This document shows positions 8,697-17,728 of a stretch of 64,000 nucleotides of DNA, one piece after another; position 1 is the first letter of the stretch; each line of letters starts with the position of its first letter. The stretch comes from Acidimicrobiales bacterium. GTDB lineage: Bacteria; Actinomycetota; Acidimicrobiia; Acidimicrobiales; AC-14. The stretch lies in the NCBI GenBank assembly GCA_025463925.1, contig JAODBK010000038.1, positions 1-64,000 on the forward strand. Direction: 5' to 3'. Position numbers and translations under genes: made by a program. The notes beneath the pieces are model-generated. The model saw nothing but the letters and a program-made list of their open reading frames with translations. It was not told where the DNA came from and ran no database searches.

Positions 8697-11663
8697 GTGC
8701 GCGTGCCGCCGACCGATCTGCCGCGGCGCCCCGCCCGTCGACGCGGCCGGGTCGGTCTCATCGTCATTGCCGCGGTCGTCTTCGTCCTGCTGATCTCGCT
8801 CCGCGGGATCGCCGGGTTCTGGACGGACTACCTGTGGTTCCGGGAGCTCAAGCAGACCGGCGTCTGGCGGGGCGTGCTCGGGACCAAGATCATGCTGGCG
8901 GTCGTCTTCAGCGTGGTGTTCTTCGCGCTGCTGTTCGTCGACCTGATCATCGCCGACCGCATCGCGCCGAAGTTCCGGCCGGCCGGGCCGGAGGAGGAGT
9001 TCGTCGAGCGGTACCGCGAGGTGGTCGGCCAGCGGGCCGGGCTCGTGCGGATCGTCGTCGCCCTCGTCCTCACCGTCATCGCCGGGCCGGCGGCGCAGGG
9101 GCAGTGGAACAACTGGCTGCTCTTCCGCAACGGCTCGAACGTGAAGTTCGGCACGACGGACCCGCTGTTCCACAAGGACGTCAGCTTCTACATGTTCAAG
9201 CTGCCGTTCTACAAGTTCCTCATCGACTGGGCATTCGCGACGTTGATCATCATCGTCGTGGTCACGCTGGTCGCGCACTACCTCAACGGGGGCATCCGGC
9301 TGCAGTCGCCGCTGCAACGGGTCACGCCGCAGGTGAAGGCCCACCTGTCGGTGCTGTTCGCGGTGCTGGCGTTGCTGAAGGCGGTGGGCTACTACCTGCA
9401 GCGGTACGAGCTGAACTTCTCGACGCGCGGCACCGTGCAGGGCGCCACCTACACCGATGTCAAGGCGCAGCTCCCCGCGCTCAAGTTGCTGATGGCGATC
9501 TCGCTGTTCGCCGCCATCCTGCTGATCGTCAACATCTCTCGACGCGGCTGGGTGCTGCCGGTGATCGCGGTCGGGCTGTGGGCCTTCCTCGCCGTCGCGG
9601 TCGGTGCTGCGTACCCGGCGTTCATCCAGAACGTCCGGGTCAAGCCGAACGAGGCCGACAAGGAGCGCACGTACATCGCCCGCAACATCAAGGCGACGCG
9701 CGCCGCGTTCAATCTCGACCCCGGCGGCGGCCCTACCAAGGCGATCGCGGTCAATGCGTTCGCCAACGACAACAAGTTGACCGCCCAGGCGCTGGCGGAC
9801 AACGCGCCGACGATCCGCAACGTCCGGCTCTGGGACAAGGCCAACCTGAAGACGTCGTACCAGCAGCTGCAGGGCTTCCGGTCGTACTACGAGTTCAACG
9901 ACGTCGACGTGGATCGGTACACCCTCGGCACGCCGGCGGACACGACCCAGGTCTGGTTGTCACTGCGCGAGTTGCTGCCGTCCGGCGTGCCCAACTCGTG
10001 GGTCAACCGTCACCTCGTCTTCACCCACGGGTACGGCGCGGTGATGTCGCCCGCCAACGCGGTCACTTCCGCGGGGAACCCCGACCTCGTCATCCACGAC
10101 CTCCCGCCGAAGTCCGAGCAGGGCGCGCCGACGATCGACCAGCAGGCGGCGGCGATCTACTACGGCGAGGGCCTGCCGGGCTTCTCGGTCGTGCACACCG
10201 ATCAGGCCGAGCTCGACTATCCGACGGGCACCAAGGACGTCACCACGACGTACCAGGGCAAGGGCGGCGTCAAGATGAGCTCGGTCCTGCGACGAGCGGC
10301 GTTCTTCCTCCGCTTCGGTGACTACAACTTGTTGGTGTCCGGCTCGATCAAGCCGTCGTCGAGGATCCTCTACATCCGCGACATCAAGGATCGGGTGCGC
10401 AAGCTGGCGCCGTTCCTCAAGTACGACGGCGACCCGTACCCGGTCGTGGTGGGCGGCCGGATCGAATGGATCCAGGACGCGTACACCACGAGCAACAAGT
10501 ACCCGTACTCGCAGTCGGCCGACGGCTCCCGGGCCCTCGGTGACCTCGCGTCGGGCGGCTTCAACTACATCCGCAACTCGGTGAAGATCGTCGTCGACGC
10601 GTACGACGGGACGATGAAGTTGTACGCGTGGGACACCAGCGACCCGATCCTGCGGGTGTACCAGAAGGCGTTCCCGAAGCTGTTCACCGACGCCAACGAG
10701 ATGCCGGCGGCGCTGCGTCAGCACCTGCGGTACCCCGAGGACCTCTTCAAGGTCCAGACCAACATGTACACCCGTTACCACATGACCGACCCGACGACGT
10801 TCTACAAGCAGTCGGACCTGTGGGACATCGCCCAGGACCCGGGTTCCGGCCAGGTGACGGCTACGCCGACGACCCTGCCGTCGGTGGCGGTGCCCGGGCA
10901 GGTGGCCGGTCCGAGCGACCGTTTGGATCCGTACTACCTGTTGATGCGACTGCCGAACGAGCAGCAGGAGAGCTTCCTCATCCTCCAGCCGTTCGTCCCG
11001 CACTCGGACAACAACAGCCGCAAGAACATGACGGCGTTCATGATCGCGAAGAGCGACCCGGGGGACTTCGGCCGGCTCGAGGCCTTCGTCATGCCCGAGG
11101 ACCAACAGGTCATCGGGCCCGCGCAGGTCGACGGCCTCATCAACCAGGACCCGAACTTCTCGCCGCAGATCAGCCTGCTCAACCAGTCGGGATCGAAGGT
11201 CATCCAGGGCAACCTCTTGGTGATCCCGGTCAACCAGTCGCTGCTCTACATCCGTCCGTACTTCGTCGAAGCGGCCAACACCCCGGTGCCGCAGCTGAAG
11301 AAGGTCGCGGTCGTCTACGCCGGCAAGGTGGCCGTCGCCAACACCCTCAAGGACGCGCTCAACAGCCTCTTCGGCGGGGGCGCTCAGACGCTGGAGCAGG
11401 CGCCCGGCAGCTCGACGCCCACCCCGCCGACGACGCCCGGTGGCACGATCAGCCCGCAGGTGAGCACGCTCCTCGACCAGGCGCTGCAGGAGTTCACGTT
11501 GGCCGACCAGGCGTTGAAGAGCGGTGACCTGGCGGGCTACCAGTCGCACACGAAGAAGGGCGAAGATCTCGTCCAGCAGGCGGCGAGCGCGTCGCAGTCG
11601 AGCACGACGTCAACGACCACGCCCTCGGCCACGACGACGACCGCGAAACCGACGTCCACCTAG
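8697..11663 (+). CDS. UPF0182 family large membrane protein
   Basis: Conserved actinobacterial membrane protein of 988 residues with no established function. The GTG at 8697 follows the preceding stop by 10 bp and gives the usual basic N-terminus. About seven membrane helices lie in residues 18-330, including stretches such as GLIVIAAVVFVLLISL and TLIIIVVVTLVAHYL. A large extracytoplasmic domain follows (about 340-930), with the family-typical PNEADKERTYIARNI and NNSRKNMTAFM segments. The C-terminus is a low-complexity Ser/Thr tail (last 25 residues). Length and order agree with the family. It is convergent with the small coiled-coil gene at 11686. Confidence 0.9.
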   Translation: MRVPPTDLPRRPARRRGRVGLIVIAAVVFVLLISLRGIAGFWTDYLWFRELKQTGVWRGVLGTKIMLAVVFSVVFFALLFVDLIIADRIAPKFRPAGPEEEFVERYREVVGQRAGLVRIVVALVLTVIAGPAAQGQWNNWLLFRNGSNVKFGTTDPLFHKDVSFYMFKLPFYKFLIDWAFATLIIIVVVTLVAHYLNGGIRLQSPLQRVTPQVKAHLSVLFAVLALLKAVGYYLQRYELNFSTRGTVQGATYTDVKAQLPALKLLMAISLFAAILLIVNISRRGWVLPVIAVGLWAFLAVAVGAAYPAFIQNVRVKPNEADKERTYIARNIKATRAAFNLDPGGGPTKAIAVNAFANDNKLTAQALADNAPTIRNVRLWDKANLKTSYQQLQGFRSYYEFNDVDVDRYTLGTPADTTQVWLSLRELLPSGVPNSWVNRHLVFTHGYGAVMSPANAVTSAGNPDLVIHDLPPKSEQGAPTIDQQAAAIYYGEGLPGFSVVHTDQAELDYPTGTKDVTTTYQGKGGVKMSSVLRRAAFFLRFGDYNLLVSGSIKPSSRILYIRDIKDRVRKLAPFLKYDGDPYPVVVGGRIEWIQDAYTTSNKYPYSQSADGSRALGDLASGGFNYIRNSVKIVVDAYDGTMKLYAWDTSDPILRVYQKAFPKLFTDANEMPAALRQHLRYPEDLFKVQTNMYTRYHMTDPTTFYKQSDLWDIAQDPGSGQVTATPTTLPSVAVPGQVAGPSDRLDPYYLLMRLPNEQQESFLILQPFVPHSDNNSRKNMTAFMIAKSDPGDFGRLEAFVMPEDQQVIGPAQVDGLINQDPNFSPQISLLNQSGSKVIQGNLLVIPVNQSLLYIRPYFVEAANTPVPQLKKVAVVYAGKVAVANTLKDALNSLFGGGAQTLEQAPGSSTPTPPTTPGGTISPQVSTLLDQALQEFTLADQALKSGDLAGYQSHTKKGEDLVQQAASASQSSTTSTTTPSATTTTAKPTST

Positions 11664-11685
11664 GTTGCTTCGCGCGCGCCCGCGT

Positions 11686-12132
11686 TTACGCGGTGGCGGC
11701 GCGTCCGACGTTGCCGACGTCGCCGAGGTTGCCGATGTTGCCGACGTCCGACGGCAGCGTGTCGATGCGGTCCGACAGGTCGACGATCGTCTCGGCCAGC
11801 GCGGCCAGTCGGCGCTCTCGGGCCGTCGGTGGCGGGTGGGCCTCGGCCATCCGCTTCTCCATCTCGGCCCGCAGCTCCACCGCCACCCGCACCAGCTCGG
11901 CGGCGACACGCGCCGAGTGCAACCGGACGTCCATCACGTCCTCGTGCGTCGGCAGACTGTCGGTGATGTCAACCTGGTCGTCGAGCCGGCGCTCCATCCG
12001 GTCGATACGGTCGTCCAGCCGCTGCGTCTGCACTGCGAGTGCGATGAGCGCCCGCTCCACCCGTGGCGCCGGCACGAGTGCGAGCGTGGTCGGGTTCGGG
12101 TCGGGGCGGCTCGACCGCCGTCGCCAGCGCAT
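11686..12132 (-). CDS. hypothetical coiled-coil protein
   Basis: A 148-residue protein with no recognised family. A basic N-terminus (MRWRRRSSRPD) is followed by long amphipathic helices with heptad spacing, e.g. QRLDDRIDRMERRLDDQV and ERRLAALAETIVDLSDRID, and a Gly/Asn/Val tail (GNIGNLGDVGNVG) that looks like a short 3-4 residue repeat. It has no membrane segment. The gene is convergent with UPF0182 (22 bp apart) and starts 61 bp before the divergent initiator tRNA gene. It is the last chromosomal gene before the island. Confidence 0.5.
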   Translation of the reverse strand: MRWRRRSSRPDPNPTTLALVPAPRVERALIALAVQTQRLDDRIDRMERRLDDQVDITDSLPTHEDVMDVRLHSARVAAELVRVAVELRAEMEKRMAEAHPPPTARERRLAALAETIVDLSDRIDTLPSDVGNIGNLGDVGNVGRAATA

Positions 12133-12193
12133 GCGCCGAGGCTAACGACCCCGGCCGGAGCGCCGGTGGACCGTGATAATCTCTCGCCCACGC

Positions 12194-12270
<77 letters not shown>

Positions 12271-12284
12271 TTTTGCGCAGGTCA

Positions 12285-12309
12285 GAGGCCCTCCCATCGG
12301 GAGGGCCTC
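12285..12309 (+). terminator. hairpin terminator after tRNA-Met
   Basis: A perfect 11-bp stem (12285-12295 with 12299-12309) and a 3-nt loop atc lie 14 nt after the tRNA. No T tract follows, but many high-GC actinobacterial terminators lack one. It lies inside the island side of the junction, so it may have been carried in with the element. Confidence 0.65.
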
Positions 12310-12315
12310 GCCGCG

Positions 12316-12337
12316 TTGTCAGCGATTTGTCAGCGGA
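12316..12337 (+). repeat. paired tgtcagcg motif, left island end
   Basis: Two copies of tgtcagcg (12317-12324 and 12328-12335) start 11 bp apart, just inside the left end. A matching pair (20119-20126 and 20131-20138, 12 bp apart) lies inside the right end, with ttgtcagcg and atttgtcagcg shared. They could be arm-type recombinase or excisionase sites, or the trace of a deleted integrase end. Function is inferred from position only. Confidence 0.4.
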
Positions 12338-12529
12338 GCGATGACAAGGCGCTAACAACCACGGCTCGAAGGACGGTCTTGCCGTCGGTCCGAGCAGGCG
12401 ATCGCCGGCTTCCGTGGCGACACCACCTTCGGCCTGCGGCCGTCCTTCGGGTTCGCAACCCGACGGTCACAACTGTCGGACCTTCGGTTCAGTTCGCGGT
12501 GCCAGGCAGGCTCGGGCGAAGGATCTCTG

Positions 12530-13690
12530 TCAGCCCGATCGTGTGATCGCAGCGATTCGTAGGACGGAGCAGCGGGCCTCTTCGAGCGGGATTCGTTCTT
12601 GCTCGATGCGAAGCGGCAGTCCGTCGTCTCCGGAACACGCCGCTGCATAGGCAACGCGCTCCTCGTTGTTGAGGGTCGGCAACGGCTTCGGTGTACGAAC
12701 CTTGATGGGCTGGCCGTCTTTGTCGATGTTGGTTCCCCAAGCGGCGTACGCGCGTCGTGTGTTGGGGTCCATCAGGATGCTGGCAGCGGGAATGCCGTCG
12801 CGTCGGTAGCCGTCGAGAATCTCGAAGCCTTCCGCGTCGATGTCGCCCCAGTAGACGACGAGCGGTGCGTCGACGATCCACCTGAACCTCGCGGCGGTGC
12901 TGCCGCCGAATCCGTCGCCCTCAACGATGATCGCTTGCGTCGTCGCGGGGAAGTTGATCGCGGTGTCCTTGTTCTCGGTGATGATCACGATGTCGGGCTC
13001 GTAGGCGACGGCGTTGGTGTCTCCCACGGTTGCCGAGTCAAAGCGCCGGCCCCCGGCTGCCAGGTGATCTGGGTCGAGGTAGGTGAAGTGGATGCGTGCC
13101 GGGTGCCGGGCGAGGAGCTCGAGCGATCGACCGATGAGCAGCTCGACGACGGGTCGTCCTGTGTTGAGCCACTTTGCATGGACGCCGGGTACGGGCACCT
13201 GGCGAGGTGTGAGGCCGGCGGCCCTGTTGGAGGTGAACCAGTCGGACACAGTCTGCAGAAGTACGAAGTCGACCTCGTGCCAGCTGTCGGTTAGCCGGAC
13301 GGCCTTCGGGACGTTCGGACAGCCCGGGTACCGGTTCGCGAGTGTCGCGCCCCGGGTCCGACCGCGTTGCAGGCGGTCGACCCACGGCTTTCCGCTCAGC
13401 CGAGCAGCAGTGTCGACGTCGGCGATCGTGACGTGTGTCGGAATCGGTTGGGTCGTTCCCTGCACTCTTCGGTTGCCGTCGGTCAGGGCGAGGTCGTTGG
13501 CACTGGCCCACTCACGGAGTGCTTGGATCCTCTCGCGCGTGGCGGGGAACTCGGCTGCCAGTTCGGCGGAGCTGTAGGAGCCGAGGGCGATCGTGTGCGG
13601 CCAGTTGCAACCGCTGCCGGTCGCGTCGAGGTGCCAGGTTCGTTGCAGTCGCGCGAGGACGACTCGGGAGATGTCAGCGGGGCTCTTCAC
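12530..13690 (-). CDS. jetD: Wadjet subunit JetD (Toprim nuclease)
   Basis: The nuclease subunit of Wadjet, 386 residues, matching DUF3322 (N-terminal) plus DUF2220 (C-terminal, Toprim fold). Established for the family: JetD cuts circular DNA after the JetABC condensin complex has extruded it. The Toprim metal residues are visible: E239 in IITENKDT and the DxD pair D283/D285 in WGDIDAEGFE. The GTG at 13690 overlaps the jetC stop (GTGA), which sets the start; the upstream 47 residues of the longer frame are antisense-like. It is last in the jetABCD order and 260 bp from the tRNA. All key residues look intact, so activity is expected. Confidence 0.9.
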   Translation of the reverse strand: MKSPADISRVVLARLQRTWHLDATGSGCNWPHTIALGSYSSAELAAEFPATRERIQALREWASANDLALTDGNRRVQGTTQPIPTHVTIADVDTAARLSGKPWVDRLQRGRTRGATLANRYPGCPNVPKAVRLTDSWHEVDFVLLQTVSDWFTSNRAAGLTPRQVPVPGVHAKWLNTGRPVVELLIGRSLELLARHPARIHFTYLDPDHLAAGGRRFDSATVGDTNAVAYEPDIVIITENKDTAINFPATTQAIIVEGDGFGGSTAARFRWIVDAPLVVYWGDIDAEGFEILDGYRRDGIPAASILMDPNTRRAYAAWGTNIDKDGQPIKVRTPKPLPTLNNEERVAYAAACSGDDGLPLRIEQERIPLEEARCSVLRIAAITRSG

Positions 13691-16600
13691 TTGGCGATGA
13701 GATCGTCGATGCGCGCGTGTCCCGTGAGCGGGTTCTTGGTGACCTGCAGCATCTGGGCGACATGTGGTTCGAGCGCTGTCACCTTGTCGAACGGTGCGGC
13801 GACGATGAGCTGGAACCCGAGACCGAGCCACGCCTTGACTCCGCGCCCCGCGAACTCCGAGTCGGCTTTCACGAAACCTTCGTCCAGTAGTACCGGTGCG
13901 AACGTCGGACGGTCGTTTGTTTCTTCGCCGAGTTGGAAGCGCAGTGCTGCGCCAATGATGAACGCGACGAGTTCTTGGGTTTCACCACCCGACTTGCCAC
14001 CCAAGGTCGAGTACTCAGCGCGAGCGGTGCCGTCGACCGTGACGACTTCTGCTGAGAGTTCGATGTGGCGTCGAACGTCGAGGTGATAGTCGCGGTCGCT
14101 CTTGTCCCCGCTGCCGCTGGCAGGCCGGATCAGATCGATGAAGGCTCGAAGCTCTTTGAACTTCTCGGTTGCCTGATCGATTGTGAGCTGGCCGGATGCT
14201 CCGGAGGACAATGTTTTGAGCGCCAGCCGGAACTTCACTTGCTTGTCGTGAGTGAGGCGGCGTAACTGAATACGAAGTCGGTCGCGATTCGCGCCGAATG
14301 GGAGGTCTGCGAGGATGGTGTTGACCGGAGCGAGCCGATCGGTGATGTCTTCGATGGCGGTGTCGAACGCGACGTGTAGCGGGAGCAGGTCCTCTCCGGT
14401 CCAGGCGGCGATCCTCCTTACCCATTCCTGAAGGCGTTCGTGTAGGCCTGTTGTGGTGATCTCGTCGAGGATCTTGCGGTAGTCGGGAGCGGATGCTGCG
14501 TCGGTGCCGAGGTTCGGGTCTGGCCAGCGCTGCTGGTAGTGCTCGAACATGCCGTGGAGCGTGGCGGCTACGCGATCGCTGTTGCGCGACGCGTCGGCCC
14601 GATCCTTGTCGAGAGCTTCGATGAGCCTCGCGAGACAGCCGGCAAACCACTCAGGCGTGTAGTCGTCCTCGCCGACGATCGCGTCGAAGCGATCCCGAAG
14701 CGTTGTCGCCTGGTCGTCGGCGACAGTCGCGCCGCGGGAGTCGAGTTCCTTGATCTCGTCCGTAAGGGCGCGGACGCGGTCTTCGAGGGCGCCGTGCAAC
14801 CGGTCAAGTCTCTTGACTTCGTCATCGGCGCGGACCCATTCAGCCGCTGCCTCCTCGCGTCTGGACTCGAGAGCGGCCTTCTGCGACTCGAGCACCCGGA
14901 GTACATCGCTCGCCGAAAGGATCGTTTGCTTGCGTTCCTCAAGGTCTTCGATCTGGGCGGCGATCGTCTTGTGATCGATGGATGCCCATCGCGCTGCCGC
15001 AACGACGTTGTGCGCCGCGAGAGAGTGGCGCAGGCGCCCTTCACGCTCGCCGATGTCGGCCAACTCGGTGTCGATGCGATTCAGTTGCTCGGCGATCCGG
15101 ACAAGGTCGGCCTCGATGGCTGCGAGCCTTGCCTTGCTATCGAACCCGATGATCGGGCGTTGGCTGCCTCCGTGCGCGCCGCGTCGGCCGTCGCGAGTTT
15201 GGCCGGACGTTGTCACCCGTCGTCCCGGGCCGTCCAAGGCGTCCGTGGTCGGTACACAGAGCGCGTCGGTGCCGGCGCTGGTCAGGCGGTCCTGCACCCA
15301 CGCAGTGAACAGCGAGTCCTTGTAGAGGAGCTTGCCGGACAGCATCGCCGGATCCATCTGCCTGTTCACGAAAGGGCGGAGTTCGACGCCCTCGAAGTTG
15401 ATCCGGGACTTCCACTGGAAGTGGTCGATGGCGCGAGACAGGCGACCGAGGTGATGCTGGTCGACGAGCATCACCTGCGCGACTGAACGGAATGTGAGCT
15501 CGGCGGCGGTGCGCCAGTCTGCGTGCTCGGGCCGGAGGTCGATGAGTTCCGCGACGAACGGCAGGTCTGAGAGCTGCAGACCAGCCGCCTGTGCGGCCTC
15601 GACGCGAGCGGCGTGCCAGTCCTGTGGAACCTGGCCTTCCCGTCCGCGGAGCGACTCGCGTTCGGTCCGTAGATCTCGAGCCTCCCGGCGGAGGGGAAAG
15701 GCCAGCTCTTCCTTTTCGGAACGCTCCTTGGTCAGAAGTCCAGCAGCCGAGCTGTAGCCGTCCGTCACGAACGAATCGGCGGCGGCCTTGGCTGCAGCGA
15801 ACTCTTCGCCAGAGGAGATGTGCAGGTTGAGCACGATCGTTCGGTCGTTGAACTCGCGCCGTGCCGCTTCGGTCTCGCTGAGCACATCGGCAAGATGTTC
15901 GAGCTGCGAGTCGATCGTCTTGAGTTCGCCGCCGCCGGCTTCGTCGATGGCTGCTTCAAGATCTCTCACTTGACGCTTGAGCTCGGCGTCACGGCCCTTC
16001 GCCCGTTCGAAGATCGACGCCTGACGTTCGTGTTCCTCACGGTTGGCGAGTAGAGCCTCGGTCGCCATCTGCGCCTCGCGAACGGCGACCCACCGTTTTG
16101 CCGGCGAGTCGGGTCGGTTCAGATGCAGCTCGTCGATCGCGTTGACCTTCTCGACCTGTGACTCGTAGTCCGCCCAGAGATCTGGGAGCGCCGCGAGGGC
16201 CTTCTGCTTTGCGGCTGCTGTCGCCATCTCTGCGTGCGCAGCTTCAAGGTGCGCGAAGTGGTTGATGGCACGGTCGGCGGCAGCGAAGGTCGCTGGCTCC
16301 TCCAAGACCAGTTCCTTGTAGAGGCGGTCGATGTTGGTGATGGGCGCGCCGGCTTGGATGCGAGCGAGGAGACGCAGCGCGCTCGCTCCGTCACCTCCAC
16401 TGCCGATGCCGAGCCGACGGGCGGTGGCGACGGCGAACGCGTCGTAGCTGTCGTGGACGTTGATCGTTGGGAACCTGGACCGAATTGCTCGCTTGTCGAA
16501 CCGGTCGACTGCCAGCGGCTCGAACTCCTTCAGGTCAACCCGCTCGACGGCAGTGCACAGCTTCTTGGTGACATCGCTGTCGCGGACGGCGGACCTCGCC

Positions 16601-17031
16601 GCGTGATACAGGCGAAGCGTGGTGAAGCGCTGACCGACTTCGTCGACGAACGTTGCGGCAATGGCACCCCAGGTCCACGAGCTTGAGCCGCGCAGGTTCC
16701 GCTCGCCCGCCTCGCCGTTCTCCCGGATGTCGTCGAGCTTTCCCCGGAGGTAGGTGAGGAGGCCGCGTTGTGTCACGCCTCGTGCCCGGCCTCGCCCAGC
16801 GTCGTTGGATGCACCGTTGAACGGAGTGTTCGAGTCCATCATCAGCGCCAGCCAGGCGTCGAGGATCGTCGACTTGCCGGTGCCGGAGGCTCCCGAGATC
16901 AGTGTCGACGTGGGCGAGAACTCGATGGACGTGAAGCCCTGGAAGCCGCCCCAGTTGACGAGCTGCATCGACTCGAGTCGCCACTGCGACGGTCCTTGCT
17001 CCGGGCGCAGCCGGATGTCCTGATCACTCAT
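13687..17031 (-). CDS. jetC: Wadjet subunit JetC (SMC-like ATPase)
   Basis: A 1114-residue SMC/MukB-like ATPase, the loop-extruding motor of the complex. The N-terminal ATPase half has Walker A GASGTGKST (K53). Two long coiled-coil arms (about 280-430 and 620-780) flank a hinge region. The C-terminal half has the signature-like LGGKSGGETQEL and Walker B APVLLDEGF (D1050, E1051). The ATG at 17031 is preceded by gtgag and overlaps the jetB stop by 8 nt; a GTG at 17040 is possible. It works with JetA (kleisin) and JetB (KITE) to recognise small circular plasmids and present them to JetD. All ATPase motifs are intact. Confidence 0.92.
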   Translation of the reverse strand: MSDQDIRLRPEQGPSQWRLESMQLVNWGGFQGFTSIEFSPTSTLISGASGTGKSTILDAWLALMMDSNTPFNGASNDAGRGRARGVTQRGLLTYLRGKLDDIRENGEAGERNLRGSSSWTWGAIAATFVDEVGQRFTTLRLYHAARSAVRDSDVTKKLCTAVERVDLKEFEPLAVDRFDKRAIRSRFPTINVHDSYDAFAVATARRLGIGSGGDGASALRLLARIQAGAPITNIDRLYKELVLEEPATFAAADRAINHFAHLEAAHAEMATAAAKQKALAALPDLWADYESQVEKVNAIDELHLNRPDSPAKRWVAVREAQMATEALLANREEHERQASIFERAKGRDAELKRQVRDLEAAIDEAGGGELKTIDSQLEHLADVLSETEAARREFNDRTIVLNLHISSGEEFAAAKAAADSFVTDGYSSAAGLLTKERSEKEELAFPLRREARDLRTERESLRGREGQVPQDWHAARVEAAQAAGLQLSDLPFVAELIDLRPEHADWRTAAELTFRSVAQVMLVDQHHLGRLSRAIDHFQWKSRINFEGVELRPFVNRQMDPAMLSGKLLYKDSLFTAWVQDRLTSAGTDALCVPTTDALDGPGRRVTTSGQTRDGRRGAHGGSQRPIIGFDSKARLAAIEADLVRIAEQLNRIDTELADIGEREGRLRHSLAAHNVVAAARWASIDHKTIAAQIEDLEERKQTILSASDVLRVLESQKAALESRREEAAAEWVRADDEVKRLDRLHGALEDRVRALTDEIKELDSRGATVADDQATTLRDRFDAIVGEDDYTPEWFAGCLARLIEALDKDRADASRNSDRVAATLHGMFEHYQQRWPDPNLGTDAASAPDYRKILDEITTTGLHERLQEWVRRIAAWTGEDLLPLHVAFDTAIEDITDRLAPVNTILADLPFGANRDRLRIQLRRLTHDKQVKFRLALKTLSSGASGQLTIDQATEKFKELRAFIDLIRPASGSGDKSDRDYHLDVRRHIELSAEVVTVDGTARAEYSTLGGKSGGETQELVAFIIGAALRFQLGEETNDRPTFAPVLLDEGFVKADSEFAGRGVKAWLGLGFQLIVAAPFDKVTALEPHVAQMLQVTKNPLTGHARIDDLIAK

Positions 17032-17728
17032 CGAGCTCACCGCCGCTCACATTCGAATCCTCGGCTTCTTCGTGCATTGGGGTCGGACCGGATTCAGCTC
17101 GCAACCAGTCGAGGAGTTCTTTCAGGCGGGGCAGTGGGAGCAATGAGTCGAGCACAGGCGACACCGTGAACCGGTCAGGTTCTGCAGTCAGATGGAGCAC
17201 TCCGGCCTTTCTGAGCGCGTCGACGGCGTTGTTGGCCCGCTTGGTCTCCGCGGCGATGTCAGTTGTGTCCGCAGGGCGGAACTCGGCGACTCGATCGACG
17301 AGCTCCTCGAGATCGACGAGAACCGGGTCGGTACCAGCAGCGCGCTCGCGCTGAAATCGCTCCCGCAGGTAGACGAGGAGGACCGTCTCCTCACGGCTGT
17401 ACGCGGTGTCGTGCAGCAACGTCGGGAACTTCTTTTGACTCTCGTCGGGAACCGCCTGGCGCTTGTACGCGACTTCCGCGTCGCGGTCGACGTGGAGCGT
17501 GAGGAACAAGTCGTTGAGCCGGGAGCGCAGCACCTCTTCGTTGCTGATCAGCACCTCCCAGAGATCGGGATGGGCGTCCTTGCTGAGGTAGCGCTCCTTC
17601 AAGATCCGAACGAGGCACCGGCGCTGGTCAAACGGAAGGCCGCCGGCGTCGCCGGAGAACAGCGCAACACTTGATGAGTCCCGCGGCACATCCCAGTCGT
17701 CGATTTCGGGGACGTCGGTGTCGGTCAC
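17024..17728 (-). CDS. jetB: Wadjet subunit JetB (DUF4194)
   Basis: A 234-residue KITE/MukE-like subunit of Wadjet. It has the DUF4194 pattern: an acidic N-terminus, then the helical winged-helix segment QRRCLVRILKERYLSKD, DLFLTLHVDRDAEVAYKRQ, and SREETVLLVYLRERFQRE. In the complex it bridges JetA and the JetC heads. The start at 17728 overlaps the jetA stop by 4 nt, and its end overlaps jetC, so the four genes are translationally coupled. Identification leans partly on the gene order, which is diagnostic. Confidence 0.88.
   Translation of the reverse strand: MTDTDVPEIDDWDVPRDSSSVALFSGDAGGLPFDQRRCLVRILKERYLSKDAHPDLWEVLISNEEVLRSRLNDLFLTLHVDRDAEVAYKRQAVPDESQKKFPTLLHDTAYSREETVLLVYLRERFQRERAAGTDPVLVDLEELVDRVAEFRPADTTDIAAETKRANNAVDALRKAGVLHLTAEPDRFTVSPVLDSLLPLPRLKELLDWLRAESGPTPMHEEAEDSNVSGGELDE

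Noticed and set aside
6404-8767. 787-residue minus-strand frame opposite the DivIVA-like gene
   Set aside because: Composition (HRRGRRVRL-type repeats) is typical of the reverse of an Ala/Glu coiled coil; no start signal or domain.
12271-12530. CRISPR or attI-like array at the left island end
   Set aside because: Only two short tgtcagcg copies and a terminator are present; no regular spacers or repeat unit of CRISPR length.
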